Source of the DNA: Steroidobacter sp.
GTDB taxonomy: Bacteria > Pseudomonadota > Gammaproteobacteria > Steroidobacterales > Steroidobacteraceae
DNA: 49,787 nt
Assembly (NCBI GenBank): GCA_025929585.1
Contig: JAICPY010000022.1
Coordinates: forward strand, 1 to 49,787
Reading direction: 5' to 3'
In this document: positions 38,948-48,221 of the stretch, one piece after another
Numbering within the stretch: position 1 is the stretch's first letter
Layout of the letters: each line of letters starts with the position of its first letter
Notes under the pieces: model-generated
What the model was told of the DNA's origin: nothing
The model's database searches: none
Seen by the model: the letters and a program-made list of their open reading frames with translations, nothing else
Position numbers and translations under genes: made by a program

Positions 38948-39390
38948 CGGCCTTTACCCATATCGATGGTTCTTTGAATGAGATGGCGCGTGATGTCGAA
39001 GGCGCGCAAGTTCGCCTCGTAGCTCCTAGAGACGGAGATCAAATCCATCATCGTTGAGAGATTGTCGACCCCGGGCATTGCAACGAACCCGCGCGCGTCC
39101 GCATCCGGATGTCCAGGGTCGTACACCATGCGCGGCGCTACCGACGTTTCTACGATCGAGGTTACGGCGGGGCGAGGGAGCGACTCTGCCCGCAGCGAAG
39201 CTTCGATGTTCGCGTAACTCCCGTCCGCCGCATGCACCGTTCTTACGACTGCGGCGAGCGGCTGATAGGGACCGCCGTCGCCGACGTTCGATGTTTTTGA
39301 GTTCGCCAAGTTCGATGCGGCAATAGCAAGGCGCGCTTGCTCCACGGACATTCCCGCCGAGCTGATATCGAAAACTCCAAAAAGATCCAT
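38944..39390 (-). CDS. flgC: Proximal rod protein FlgC
   Basis: A 148-residue rod protein: FGVFDISSAGMSVEQARLAIAASNLANSKT at the N-terminus and GVDNLSTMMDLISVSRSYEANLRAFDITRHLIQRTIDMGKG at the C-terminus. The NAVAANVTG-like helix is recognisable. ATG at 39390 follows GAAGGGAGTAATCAA; the frame is open 11 codons further upstream inside flgB. Confidence 0.95.
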   Translation of the reverse strand: MDLFGVFDISSAGMSVEQARLAIAASNLANSKTSNVGDGGPYQPLAAVVRTVHAADGSYANIEASLRAESLPRPAVTSIVETSVAPRMVYDPGHPDADARGFVAMPGVDNLSTMMDLISVSRSYEANLRAFDITRHLIQRTIDMGKGR

Positions 39391-39394
39391 TTGA

Positions 39395-39757
39395 TTACTC
39401 CCTTCCTTCTTTGATGGCCACACGCAGCAATCCCAGTGACTTCTCGTACGCGCCGAGCAAGGTTTGGTAGGTAAGAGCGTTCTTCGCCATCAATCCCATC
39501 TCTTCATCGAGCTTGACCACATCGTTGGTCGACACGACTTGAGCTGCATTCGTTGAGAATGCAGCTTCGACGGTTCCCGCCTGGGAATTCGCCATCTGCA
39601 TCGCAACTCTCTCCAACTCGCGATCGAAGCTAACCTCCATGCGTCGATAGCCGTCCACGTTTGCATTCGCGATATTCGCGGCATAGACAGATTGCTTCAG
39701 CGCACTGACTTCAACCGCGCGCTCCAGAAGCTCCATGGTGGGAGTGATTGCGAGCAT
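39395..39757 (-). CDS. flgB: Proximal rod protein FlgB
   Basis: A 120-residue FlgB: MELLERAVEVSALKQSVYAANIANANVDGYRRMEVSFD at the N-terminus and a C-terminal helix LMAKNALTYQTLLGAYEKSLGLLRVAI. ATG at 39757 follows ACGGAAGAATC. The longer frame overlaps the flgI end and has no ribosome site. The order flgB-flgC-fliE-fliF is the standard one. Confidence 0.95.
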   Translation of the reverse strand: MLAITPTMELLERAVEVSALKQSVYAANIANANVDGYRRMEVSFDRELERVAMQMANSQAGTVEAAFSTNAAQVVSTNDVVKLDEEMGLMAKNALTYQTLLGAYEKSLGLLRVAIKEGRE

Positions 39758-39782
39758 GATTCTTCCGTTTGTACCTAATGTA

Positions 39783-40892
39783 TTACTGGATGATGAGCTC
39801 GGCATGCAGTGCGCCGGCGCGTTTGATTCCCTGCAGAATGGCGATTACATCCCTGGATGAAGCACGTATGCCTTTGAGTGCCGAGACGAGATCGCCGATC
39901 GTGGCTCCTTGAGGAAGGTTGACGGCCTTCAGGTCGGATTCGCTTACGTTCATTGTGGTCTCGGGCACAATTGCCGTTTGAATCCCGCTATTCGGTCGAA
40001 CCAGGAAACCTTCAGGCTGTGAGACCAGAAAGCGCTGATCGATGGACACGCGGATATCGCCTTGGGTGACGGTGACCTCGGACAACCAAACGTTCCCACC
40101 GGACACGATCGTGCCTGTTCGCTCGTTAACGACCACTCGCGCTCTGCCATCGGGCTCGACCGTCAGATTCTCGATAGATGCAATGAGCGCAATGACCCCT
40201 GGCATCTCGCCGGTTGCTGGCGACAGACGCACGCGTCCTGCTCCGACAGGCACAGCTCCTGCTCCGCGCACTTCGCTGTTGATCATCGACGCCACACGAA
40301 TCGCCGTAGTGAAATCCGGTTGATTCAGGATCAGATCCAAAGACCCATCCTTCGCAAGTAGCTGCGGCACGATCGAGCGTTCTGCAATCGCACCCTCCGG
40401 GATGTTCCCGGAGGTAGGATGATTCTTTTGCCGCACTGTGCCGTTCTGTTCGAATCGAAATCCGCCGATAGATAAGGCGCCCTGCGCGACCGCATAGACA
40501 TTGCGGTCCGTTCCGCGCAGAGGAGTCATGAGCAACGTGCCGCCTGCGAGGCTGCTCGCATCGCCGATCGAGGAGACGTTTACATCCAAGCGATCTCCGA
40601 TGTTGAGCACGCCAGGTACGTTCGCGGTGACGAGAACGGCCGCGACGTTGCGGCTATTCACGGCCGCAGGCGGCACCTGCAAGCCGAATTCTTGCAGCAT
40701 GTTCGAGACGGACTGAACGGTGGCTAGGCTGCGGCGCGAGTCTCCAGACCCTGAAAGCCCAACGACCAATCCATAGCCAATGACGACGTTTTCGCGTACT
40801 CCATCGAAGCGGCCGAGATCCTTGATGCGGACCGCGGCGTGCGCGGGAAGCGCGAGGACAAGACATACGAGGATCGAACCGAGCGTTTTCAT
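39783..40892 (-). CDS. flgI: P-ring protein FlgI
   Basis: A 369-residue periplasmic protein with a signal peptide (MKTLGSILVCLVLALPAHAA) and the FlgI core: RIKDLGRFDGVRENVVIGYGLVVGLSGSGD, NMLQEFGLQVP, VNSRNVAAVLVTANVP, GGTLLMTPLRGTDRNVYAVAQGAL. It builds the ring in the peptidoglycan layer around the rod. ATG 40892 is chosen; a TTG at 40907 overlapping the flgH stop by four bases would add five residues before the signal peptide. Confidence 0.96.
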   Translation of the reverse strand: MKTLGSILVCLVLALPAHAAVRIKDLGRFDGVRENVVIGYGLVVGLSGSGDSRRSLATVQSVSNMLQEFGLQVPPAAVNSRNVAAVLVTANVPGVLNIGDRLDVNVSSIGDASSLAGGTLLMTPLRGTDRNVYAVAQGALSIGGFRFEQNGTVRQKNHPTSGNIPEGAIAERSIVPQLLAKDGSLDLILNQPDFTTAIRVASMINSEVRGAGAVPVGAGRVRLSPATGEMPGVIALIASIENLTVEPDGRARVVVNERTGTIVSGGNVWLSEVTVTQGDIRVSIDQRFLVSQPEGFLVRPNSGIQTAIVPETTMNVSESDLKAVNLPQGATIGDLVSALKGIRASSRDVIAILQGIKRAGALHAELIIQ

Positions 40893-40903
40893 TCTGGCGT
40901 CCG

Positions 40904-41497
40904 TCAATTCAGGCCGAAGAGATCGAACAGCTTCGTCATCAATCCTGGGGATTGCTTACGCGCCAGGATTCCATCGCCCTTGAAGTCGATCTTCGCGTTA
41001 GCGATCCGCCATGAAGCCACTGTGTTGTCCGGCGACACATCATCGGCCCGCACGAGCCCGCGAAGAGCGATACGCTGACGTTCATTGTTGACGTTGATGT
41101 CTTGCTCGCCATAGATCGTCATGTTGCCGTTGCTGTCGATCTGCTCGATGACTACGGCGAGTTTCGCAAGCAACCTTCCGCTACGCTGAATCTCGCCACC
41201 CCCCGTGAAGTCGTTGCCGAACGCAAGGTCGATGTGCCACGGGCTTTCATCAGGCTCATTGATATCGCCGAAGACGGATTCTTCCTTGTCGGTGCGCGTT
41301 CTGGCCGTTGCCGTCGCTGCCGCAGACTCAGTGATCACGACAGTGAGCAGATCTCCAGGGCGGACAGCGTGCCGATCCGCAAACAGCGATCGCTGGAGAA
41401 GCACCGCATTCTCATCCGCAGGTACTTGCTCGAGTGGAAGCAAAGCGATCGTCGCAACGGCGAGCGCAGATACCCAATTTGAGATTCTTCTACTCAC
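40904..41497 (-). CDS. flgH: L-ring protein FlgH without lipobox
   Basis: A 197-residue FlgH with LLQRSLFADRHAVRPGDLLTVVITESAAATATARTRT, ITESA-type beta segment, LAKLAVVIEQIDSNGNMTIYGEQDINVNNERQRIALRGLVRADDV. FlgH is usually a lipoprotein; here the signal region (MSRRISNWVSALAVATIALLPLEQVPADE) contains no Cys, and none occurs in the protein, so lipid anchoring is not possible. The start is GTG, overlapping the flgA stop by eight bases, after GAGGTGATGGTCC. Confidence 0.93.
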   Translation of the reverse strand: MSRRISNWVSALAVATIALLPLEQVPADENAVLLQRSLFADRHAVRPGDLLTVVITESAAATATARTRTDKEESVFGDINEPDESPWHIDLAFGNDFTGGGEIQRSGRLLAKLAVVIEQIDSNGNMTIYGEQDINVNNERQRIALRGLVRADDVSPDNTVASWRIANAKIDFKGDGILARKQSPGLMTKLFDLFGLN

Positions 41498-42176
41498 GGA
41501 CCATCACCTCACCGCGACCACTAACGGCAGCTGAATAGACCTCTCCGCTCGAAGGGCTGCGGACCTTCAGTCGCTCACCCAACTCAGCATCTTCCTGAGC
41601 GATACCCGTAGCGGTGATCGTGACTAGGCCTACTTTTGCGTAAACCGCCACGTTATCGCCGCGCGCCACCAACGGTTGTGGTTCGATCCACTCCCTGCAA
41701 ACGGGATCGTCCGTCTCGAGTTTTCGCACGGCGCGCATCCCAGCTACGGACTGCGAATCCGTGACCGGAGTGCATTGGGCAACAAAGGCTTTCACCTCGC
41801 CGCCACGAATGGCGCTCGCTTCGAATGACGCTCCAGCTGCGATCGGCTGCGATGCCACCAGTGCCGAACGAATGCCCTCGACCGCATACCAGACAGTGGA
41901 TTCATGAGACTTCCCGAACTTGTGCGTGCGCAAACGCACAGCACTTCGCGCGCCGAGTTTGGTTACGCGAATGCTCCGAACATCGACATCCGAGAGCAGC
42001 GTTTCCTGTTGCTCGGATACGAGCGGTGCTACCGACCACTGCCGCACGTCGGGATACGCCTTTTGCAGCTCCAAGGTGAGCGTGCGTTCTGCCTCCGCAC
42101 GCCACTGCGCAGAGGCAGGCGCACTGGTGCACGCTGCGATCCCTAGAAGCACGAACGTGAAGTGGCGAGCTCTCAT
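41490..42176 (-). CDS. flgA: P-ring chaperone FlgA
   Basis: A 228-residue periplasmic protein with a signal peptide (about 1-23) and a C-terminal SAF domain with RKLETDDPVCREWIEPQPLVARGDNVAVYAKVGLVTITATGIAQEDAELGERLKVR and a final SGEVYSAAVSGRGEVMV, the FlgA hallmark. It assists FlgI ring assembly. The start is two bases after the flgG stop. Confidence 0.93.
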   Translation of the reverse strand: MRARHFTFVLLGIAACTSAPASAQWRAEAERTLTLELQKAYPDVRQWSVAPLVSEQQETLLSDVDVRSIRVTKLGARSAVRLRTHKFGKSHESTVWYAVEGIRSALVASQPIAAGASFEASAIRGGEVKAFVAQCTPVTDSQSVAGMRAVRKLETDDPVCREWIEPQPLVARGDNVAVYAKVGLVTITATGIAQEDAELGERLKVRSPSSGEVYSAAVSGRGEVMVRE

Positions 42177-42178
42177 GA

Positions 42179-42964
42179 TCAGCGATACAAGCTATTCGTG
42201 ATCGAGAGCATCTGATCCGCCGCTTGCACGACGCGCGCATTCATCTCGAACGCACGCTGAGCCACCATCATCGTGACTAGCTCATCGGCGAGCTGCACGT
42301 TGGAGCTTTCGACGAATCCCTGACGCAGCAATCCCATGCCAAGCTCGCCGGGAGCTGCAACTTGCGGTTCGCCCGCCGCCGCCTCGGCCACGTAAAGGTT
42401 GCTACCTGCGGCGCGAAGAGCGCTTGGATTCGAGAAAGCCACTAGATCGATCTGTCCCACTTCGATGGGCTCTTCCTGATCGCTCGCTAGAACGCTCACC
42501 CGACCATCGGGAGAGATCTGAATCTCGCGGCTATCAGACGGAATCTCGATGCGCGAGGCGAGTGCGGAACCATCGGCCGCAGCCAATAGATTGTCCCCGT
42601 TCACCGCCAGTTTCCCGGCTCGCGTATACGCTGGCGTGCCGTCTGCGCGGATCACTTCGATGAATCCCACGCCGTCTATTGCCAGATCGAGCGGCTCACC
42701 GGATTGCTTGAGCTCGCCGGCGAGAAGCGACAGCGTGACTTCGCCTGCCACTCCTGAACCTCGTAGGCCATTTGCGAATCCGCGCGTGTTCGAGACTCCA
42801 TCCAAGCCACTCGTAGCGGCAAGCGCGGCAGTTACCTCGGAGAAGCTCACGACGCCACGTCGAAAACCCACCGTATTCACATTCGCAAGGTTGTGCGCAA
42901 TCGTATCGATCTGCAGCTGCTGACCGCGCATCCCGGTCGCACCGACATACAATGCATCGAGCAT
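42179..42964 (-). CDS. flgG: Distal rod protein FlgG
   Basis: A 261-residue rod protein: MLDALYVGATGMRGQQLQIDTIAHNLANVNTVGFRR at the start, GVAGEV...LAIDGVGFIEVIRADGTPAYTRAGKL in the middle, QGFVESSNVQLADELVTMMVAQRAFEMNARVVQAADQML at the end. Length equals the usual FlgG. The ATG follows ACAGGACCAATCAA. Confidence 0.96.
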   Translation of the reverse strand: MLDALYVGATGMRGQQLQIDTIAHNLANVNTVGFRRGVVSFSEVTAALAATSGLDGVSNTRGFANGLRGSGVAGEVTLSLLAGELKQSGEPLDLAIDGVGFIEVIRADGTPAYTRAGKLAVNGDNLLAAADGSALASRIEIPSDSREIQISPDGRVSVLASDQEEPIEVGQIDLVAFSNPSALRAAGSNLYVAEAAAGEPQVAAPGELGMGLLRQGFVESSNVQLADELVTMMVAQRAFEMNARVVQAADQMLSITNSLYR

Positions 42965-42990
42965 TTGATTGGTCCTGTTAGTGTTGTTCG

Positions 42991-43710
42991 TTAACCGATC
43001 TTGCCGAGCTCGCTGATGGCCTTTTCCATCATCTGGTCATAGCCACGCACGAAGCGTTGCGATGCTTCGAAGTGCCGCAAGGTCTCCATCAACTGCACCA
43101 TCTCGCCGACGGGCGTGACGTTCGAGGTCTCCAAGAAACCTTGGCGAACGGCGCCGTAACCGTCGTTGCTCGCAAGCACACCGCTTGCTGCGGCATACAT
43201 GCCCTCGCCTAGGTACTGTAGTTGCGCATCGGGGGCGACCTGCACGATTTGCAGTTGCCCGATAACTTCATCCTCCACACTGACCGTCCCATCTGTGCTG
43301 ATCACGGGTGAGCTCGCACCAATCAAGAGTGGACCGCTCGTACCCATAACGGGATGACCGGATGCAGAGGTGAGCATGCCTTGCGCGTTGACCCGGAAGT
43401 CACCGCGCCGCGTGAGTGCGATGCCGGCAGGCGATTGAACTGCGAAGTAGCCGCTTCCCTCGATCGCAACATGAAATGTTTCGCCAGTCGCCCGAAGCGT
43501 GCCTGGCTGCGAATCGATGGCCACGCCGCTTGAGAGTGCATTCTCGGAGCGCTCCATTTCCGTCGCGATCTGAGAATAGCCCACAGAGCTGAGCGGAATT
43601 TGTCGGCGATACGCCGTCACTTCGGCGTTCGCGATGTTCTGACCGATCAATCGCAACGCTTCGGCGTCGGCACGCATCGCACTTTCGATCAACGCAATGG
43701 CTTCACTCAC
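42991..43710 (-). CDS. flgF: Proximal rod protein FlgF
   Basis: A 239-residue flagellar basal-body rod protein of the FlgF/FlgG family. It has IGQNIANAEVTAYRRQIP near the start, GETFHVAIEGSGYFAVQSPAGIALTRRGDFRVNAQGMLTSASGHPVMG in the middle and RQGFLETSNVTPVGEMVQLMETLRHFEASQRFVRGYDQMM at the end. Upstream position to flgG identifies it as FlgF. The start is GTG at 43710, overlapping the previous stop by eight bases, after a strong ribosome site GAGGAGGG. Confidence 0.92.
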   Translation of the reverse strand: MSEAIALIESAMRADAEALRLIGQNIANAEVTAYRRQIPLSSVGYSQIATEMERSENALSSGVAIDSQPGTLRATGETFHVAIEGSGYFAVQSPAGIALTRRGDFRVNAQGMLTSASGHPVMGTSGPLLIGASSPVISTDGTVSVEDEVIGQLQIVQVAPDAQLQYLGEGMYAAASGVLASNDGYGAVRQGFLETSNVTPVGEMVQLMETLRHFEASQRFVRGYDQMMEKAISELGKIG

Positions 43711-43969
43711 GGGTTCGACCCTCCTCGATATCCACACGCATGACATGCACGAGCAGCGCCGCCATGACAGGAAATAATTCGCGCCCGATCGGTGCATCGA
43801 TCGGCACCCGATAAAGATCCCGCACGAGCTTCGCGTCCTTGACCACGTGTACGGAGTCGTCTGCTCGCGCAAGCGCTGCCTCGGCCTCCTTGCCGCTCCC
43901 TTTGAGGATGACGCGAGGCGCACCTGCGTCTAGCTCATAGGCAATTCCGACTACGCGCTTCTCGTCCAT
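43703..43969 (-). CDS. FlhB C-terminal-like export-switch protein (FhlB/FlhX type)
   Basis: An 88-residue protein matching only the cytoplasmic C-terminal domain of FlhB: RVVGIAYELDAGAPRVILKGSGKEAEAALARADDSVHVVKDAKLVRDLYRVPIDAPIGRELFPVMAALL. It has no NPxH cleavage site and no membrane part, like FhlB/FlhX proteins that can replace the cleaved FlhB fragment. The full-length flhB is in the same block. ATG follows TGAGGTAACG. It lies between the fliK-like gene and flgF, which fits a role in hook-length/export switching. Confidence 0.88.
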   Translation of the reverse strand: MDEKRVVGIAYELDAGAPRVILKGSGKEAEAALARADDSVHVVKDAKLVRDLYRVPIDAPIGRELFPVMAALLVHVMRVDIEEGRTRE

Positions 43970-43976
43970 CGTTACC

Positions 43977-45095
43977 TCAGACTAGCCGGCTCAACGTATC
44001 GGCATTCAACACGTGCTCGACGATGTGCCTCGCCGCTCGCGATGTATCGACCTGCAGATCGTATCTGACCGACTCTACGTTCCAACCCAATCGCCCCGCT
44101 AACTCGCGTGCTTCATCCACCCGTGCTGCCAACGCATGGTTCGCTAGCGCGGAATCAGTCTTGATCGCAATGGACAATCGCTCGCCGAATGCTTGAGCGG
44201 TGATCTCGACATGACCAAGTTTCGCAGTACTGAAGCTCATCACGAGTCGTCGTATGCCTTGCCCTGGCTCGACTTCGCGGCGGTTCCGGAAATACACCAG
44301 GTCGAGCTCGACGAGCTCATCCCCGATCATTACGGGAAGCACTCCATAGCTATAGCCGACACTGCCTTCGTCTTGTGTGTTGAGCACGCGATGTGCCAGA
44401 TCGCGCCGAGTGCCTGAATCGTTCGAATCAGTATTCGCGCTGAATGCTCCGGCATCGCTCGTGTCTACCTCACTCTCTGTCGGCACCGGAGATTCGGAGG
44501 AATCCAATGCATCACCGAGCGCTTGAGCCAGATCCTCGCTCGACGCGAACGCTTGGGCATCTGATGCAGTGACCTCTGATTGCGACCACACCTGGCTCGC
44601 GTAGAGCGCTTTCAAGGTTGCACTTTCGACCGGCAATGCCAGTTTGCCGAGGTACATGCCGCTTACCGCCATCACCGCAGGATTCCCAGCGGTATTCATC
44701 AGCTCACGAATGCTTTCGCGCTGCGTACGATCCAGCGCTATGGCGTACTTGCGCTCGAGCGTGCCGATCTCGTCCGCGGTGGTCTCGTGTTCTTCTAGTC
44801 GCTGGCCGAGATCAACAGCCTCTTCAGTACTGACGTACTTGAGCTCGAGCTTCTCACCAACCGAGACAACCGCCGCACGAACTTTAGAACCTACCTCTAA
44901 GCGGACCGAGCTCTCAACTACATGCTCGGAGTTCGCAAGGGACACTAGGTAGTGCCGCTCGTCCAGACGCCTGGAGACTTTCAAGCTTACGAATTCGCCT
45001 GGGGCGAATTGCTTTTCGAGGGTCTGTCTGTGCTCGTTGGTCCGCCCGTGAGTTGCGGACGTTGGATGCGCGCTGCTCAAGTGCGAGATGCTCAT
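43977..45095 (-). CDS. FliK-like hook-length control protein
   Basis: A 372-residue protein. The N-terminal 270 residues are hydrophilic, with an Asp/Ser-rich linker (DSSESPVPTESEVDTSDAGAF). The C-terminal 120 residues resemble the FliK C-terminal domain: LVMSFSTAKLGHVEITAQAFGERLSIAIKTDSALANHALAARVDEARELAGRLGWNVESVRYDLQ. FliK senses hook length and switches export specificity at FlhB. The neighbour on the 3' side is an FlhB-C-like protein, supporting this. The start overlaps the flhA stop by four bases. Confidence 0.78.
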   Translation of the reverse strand: MSISHLSSAHPTSATHGRTNEHRQTLEKQFAPGEFVSLKVSRRLDERHYLVSLANSEHVVESSVRLEVGSKVRAAVVSVGEKLELKYVSTEEAVDLGQRLEEHETTADEIGTLERKYAIALDRTQRESIRELMNTAGNPAVMAVSGMYLGKLALPVESATLKALYASQVWSQSEVTASDAQAFASSEDLAQALGDALDSSESPVPTESEVDTSDAGAFSANTDSNDSGTRRDLAHRVLNTQDEGSVGYSYGVLPVMIGDELVELDLVYFRNRREVEPGQGIRRLVMSFSTAKLGHVEITAQAFGERLSIAIKTDSALANHALAARVDEARELAGRLGWNVESVRYDLQVDTSRAARHIVEHVLNADTLSRLV

Positions 45096-47137
45096 ACCTT
45101 CACCACGCCGAAGGCTCGCAAGCTGATGTGATTGGATATCTCATTCAACGAGAGCACCGATAATTGCGGAACGAGCCGCTCGGTGAACTTGCGAACATGG
45201 CGGCGCAAATTCGGCGCGCACAGCAGCACCGGGCGTACATTGCCGCGAGCCATGCGTTCCACTTCCTCGGACAGCTTGCGCAGAATCTGCTCGGCGAAGC
45301 GCGGGTCGAGCACCAACGAGGTTTTCTCCTCGGTTCCACGCACCGCGCCAGCCAGCGATTGCTCGACCGACGGATCGAAGGTCAAAACATGAATTTCACC
45401 TTTGCCGTCGGCGAGCTGCTGGCAAATCACGGGTGCTAGTCGCTCGCGTGCCAATTCGGTCAATTGCTCGACATCACGCGTTTTCCCACCCGCATCTGCA
45501 AGTACTTCCAAGATTGCATCGATGTTGCGAATCGAAACGCGCTCTTTGACGAGGCCCTGCAACACCCGTTGTATGTCGCCCATCGAGAGAACCTTCGGAA
45601 TGAGCTCTTCCACCAATGTCGCTTGCTGCTCCTTCACGCGAGCGATGAGTCGTTCCGTCTCTACACGCGTGATCATGTTGTGCGCGTTCTGACGCAGGAC
45701 TTCGGAGACGTGTGTCAGGAATACGGTCCCACTATCTACGACCGTGTAGCCGCTGCTCTTCGCAGCTTGCCTGCGCTCGTCCGTGATCCAGATGGCGGGC
45801 AACCCATATGCGGGATCGAAGGCCGTGACGCCATCGATCGGCGGTCGTGTACCCCCTGGATTGATCGCTAACCATCGATCCGCGAAAACCTCGCCTTCGG
45901 CGATACGCGCGCCGAAGATTCTCACTTCATACCTATTCGCAACCAGTCGCTTGTCATCGCGAACACGCACGAGCGGCAGAACGACGCCCATGTCGAGCGC
46001 ATATTGCTTGCGGATGCCGCTCAGCTTTTCGGCCAGCACATCCCCGCCTTCTCCGACGATTGGCATAAGTGCGCTGCCGATGACTATCTCGACAGGATCG
46101 ATCTGCATCGCCTTGTAAAGGTCATCCCCCGCGGCATCGGGCTTGGGGCTTGCGGCGGATTCTTTGGGCTGGATTTGCAGCGACTTCTTGTGTGCAAACC
46201 AAAATAGGAGCGCGGCCCCAATAGCAAGCACTGCAACTGGGAAGACTGGGATGCCAGGCAGGAAGGCAAGCCCGACGAGAACGATGGCGACGATAGCGAT
46301 GGTCTTGGGATAGGCGAGTACCTGCCTCGTGACTTCTTCGCCGAGTCGTGCATCGGAAGCGGCGCGTGTGACGATGATGCCTGTACCCGTCGCAACTACC
46401 AGCGCCGGAATCTGAGTCACGATGCCATCGCCGACGGTGAGCAACGTATAGGTCTGCAGCGCCTCGCCCCAAGACATCCCCGCTTGGGCCACGCCGATGG
46501 TCAATCCGCCGATGATGTTGACGAGGATGATCAGGATGCCCGCGATCGCATCGCCTTTGACGAATCGGCTCGCCCCGTCCATCGCTCCATAAAAGTTGGC
46601 CTCGCGCTCGATCTGCTTGCGTCGATCACGCGCCTCGTTTTGATCGATGAGTCCCATGTTGAGGTCGGCATCGATGCTCATCTGTTTACCGGGCATGCTA
46701 TCGAGCGTGAAGCGCGCTGCGACTTCTGCGACGCGCTGCGCACCATTCGTGACGACGACGTATTGCACGACGATCAGCACGATGAACACGATCAAACCAA
46801 TCACATAGTTGCCGCCCACCACGTAATTGCCGACCGCGCCGATCACTTGACCTGCATTGGCTTCCGAAAGGATCAGGCGCGTCGCAGAGACGTTCAATCC
46901 AAGACGAAAGAGCGTGGCCACCAAGAGCAGTGAGGGAAATGTCGAGAACTCGAGCGGCCGACCCATGTAGAACGTGAGTAGCAGGATCAAAAGCGCGAAG
47001 GAGAAGTTCGCGATCAACAAGAAATCCAGCAGACCGGGCGGAATCGGCGCGAATAGCACGAGCAAGATGCCGGCAAGCATGCCGACCAGCGCAAGCTCGG
47101 TTTGATCGCCGAACACATTGCGAAGCCACGCGATCAT
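45092..47137 (-). CDS. flhA: Flagellar export gate protein FlhA
   Basis: A 681-residue FHIPEP protein with eight membrane segments in the first 320 residues, the FHIPEP loop with AARFTLDSMPGKQMSIDADLNMGLIDQNEARDRRKQIEREANFYGAMDGASRFVKGDAIAG, and the cytoplasmic ring domain with ITDERRQAAKSSGYTVVD and NAHNMITRVETERLI. All functional regions are present. It couples export to proton flow and docks substrates. ATGA overlap with flhB. Confidence 0.97.
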   Translation of the reverse strand: MIAWLRNVFGDQTELALVGMLAGILLVLFAPIPPGLLDFLLIANFSFALLILLLTFYMGRPLEFSTFPSLLLVATLFRLGLNVSATRLILSEANAGQVIGAVGNYVVGGNYVIGLIVFIVLIVVQYVVVTNGAQRVAEVAARFTLDSMPGKQMSIDADLNMGLIDQNEARDRRKQIEREANFYGAMDGASRFVKGDAIAGILIILVNIIGGLTIGVAQAGMSWGEALQTYTLLTVGDGIVTQIPALVVATGTGIIVTRAASDARLGEEVTRQVLAYPKTIAIVAIVLVGLAFLPGIPVFPVAVLAIGAALLFWFAHKKSLQIQPKESAASPKPDAAGDDLYKAMQIDPVEIVIGSALMPIVGEGGDVLAEKLSGIRKQYALDMGVVLPLVRVRDDKRLVANRYEVRIFGARIAEGEVFADRWLAINPGGTRPPIDGVTAFDPAYGLPAIWITDERRQAAKSSGYTVVDSGTVFLTHVSEVLRQNAHNMITRVETERLIARVKEQQATLVEELIPKVLSMGDIQRVLQGLVKERVSIRNIDAILEVLADAGGKTRDVEQLTELARERLAPVICQQLADGKGEIHVLTFDPSVEQSLAGAVRGTEEKTSLVLDPRFAEQILRKLSEEVERMARGNVRPVLLCAPNLRRHVRKFTERLVPQLSVLSLNEISNHISLRAFGVVKV

Positions 47138-48219
47138 CCCGCGACCTCCACTCGCGCCTGAGCGACTCGGCGTTGGCCGATTTCGGCATACACCCGTGCG
47201 ACGTCAACGAAAGCTTCCGGTGGGATCGGCTGGTCGATCTGCGTGCGCTTGAAGAGTAACCGCGCGAGCTTGCGCCGTTCAAAGCGCGGAATGCCGTGCT
47301 TGGCAGCGATGGTGCGCATTTCTGCTGCCCAATTGTCAGCCCCTTTTGCGAGCACGACCGGCGCGTTCATGCGGTCGCGGTCGTAACGCAACGCAATTGC
47401 CAAATGCTCCGGATTCGTGATGAGCACGTCTGCTTCGGGCACGCGGTTGAGGGAGCGCGCTTGTTTGCGATTCTCCCGCTGCAACTCACGGATCTTGGCG
47501 CGAATCAGCGGATCGCCCTCGCGACGCTTGACCTCTTCCTTCACTTCGCGAGTGCTCATCATCATTTGACGCTTGAACTGCCAGCGCACGAACGCTAGAT
47601 CGAGCAATCCGACGATGACCAGCGCAAGCCCTAAGCGAAACAACAGCGCCATCGCGCTGTTGCCTAACCACAGCATCTGCCCGGCGCTATCGCTCGCCGC
47701 AATCGTCGGCAACGTCGGCCAGATCGCGAAGAAGAATGCAAAAGCGATCAGCCCAAAGAACCCCAGTTTGACGAAGCTCTTGAATGCCTCGAAGAGCATC
47801 TTCTTGTTGTAGATTCTCTTGAAGCCGGCGATGGGATTGATGCGCTCGAACTTCGGCTTTAGAGGATCGGCGCTGAACACGGGCCCTGTCTGAATGATGT
47901 TCGAGATCACCGCAAAGACAAATCCCGCACCGGCAAATGGCAGCACGAGCGCGAGCGCTTCGCTGGCTATCACGCTAGCGGTCCCTACGAAGCTTGCATG
48001 GTCGAGCTGCAGCTGCGCCGCACTCGCGAACAACGCCGCACATAGTTCGCAGAGCCTTTCCCACTGCGCACTTCCCCATATCGCCAATGCCATCAGCAAG
48101 CCGCATACGACCACGAAGGTATTGAAGTCGAGGCTCTTAGCGACCTGCCCTCGTTTCTTCGCTTCGCTGAGCTTGAAGGGCGTCGCCTGTTCGGTGCGAT
48201 TTTGTTCTTGTTCTTGCAT
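47134..48219 (-). CDS. flhB: Flagellar export switch protein FlhB
   Basis: A 361-residue protein with four membrane helices in the first 215 residues, the linker KEEVKRREGDPLIRAKIRELQREN and the autocleavage site at residues 269-272. The site reads NPEH rather than the common NPTH; the cleaving Asn-Pro and His are conserved. The ending lacks the long Pro-rich tail of E. coli FlhB. ATG 48219 is two bases after the fliR stop. Confidence 0.96.
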   Translation of the reverse strand: MQEQEQNRTEQATPFKLSEAKKRGQVAKSLDFNTFVVVCGLLMALAIWGSAQWERLCELCAALFASAAQLQLDHASFVGTASVIASEALALVLPFAGAGFVFAVISNIIQTGPVFSADPLKPKFERINPIAGFKRIYNKKMLFEAFKSFVKLGFFGLIAFAFFFAIWPTLPTIAASDSAGQMLWLGNSAMALLFRLGLALVIVGLLDLAFVRWQFKRQMMMSTREVKEEVKRREGDPLIRAKIRELQRENRKQARSLNRVPEADVLITNPEHLAIALRYDRDRMNAPVVLAKGADNWAAEMRTIAAKHGIPRFERRKLARLLFKRTQIDQPIPPEAFVDVARVYAEIGQRRVAQARVEVAG

Positions 48220-48221
48220 TG

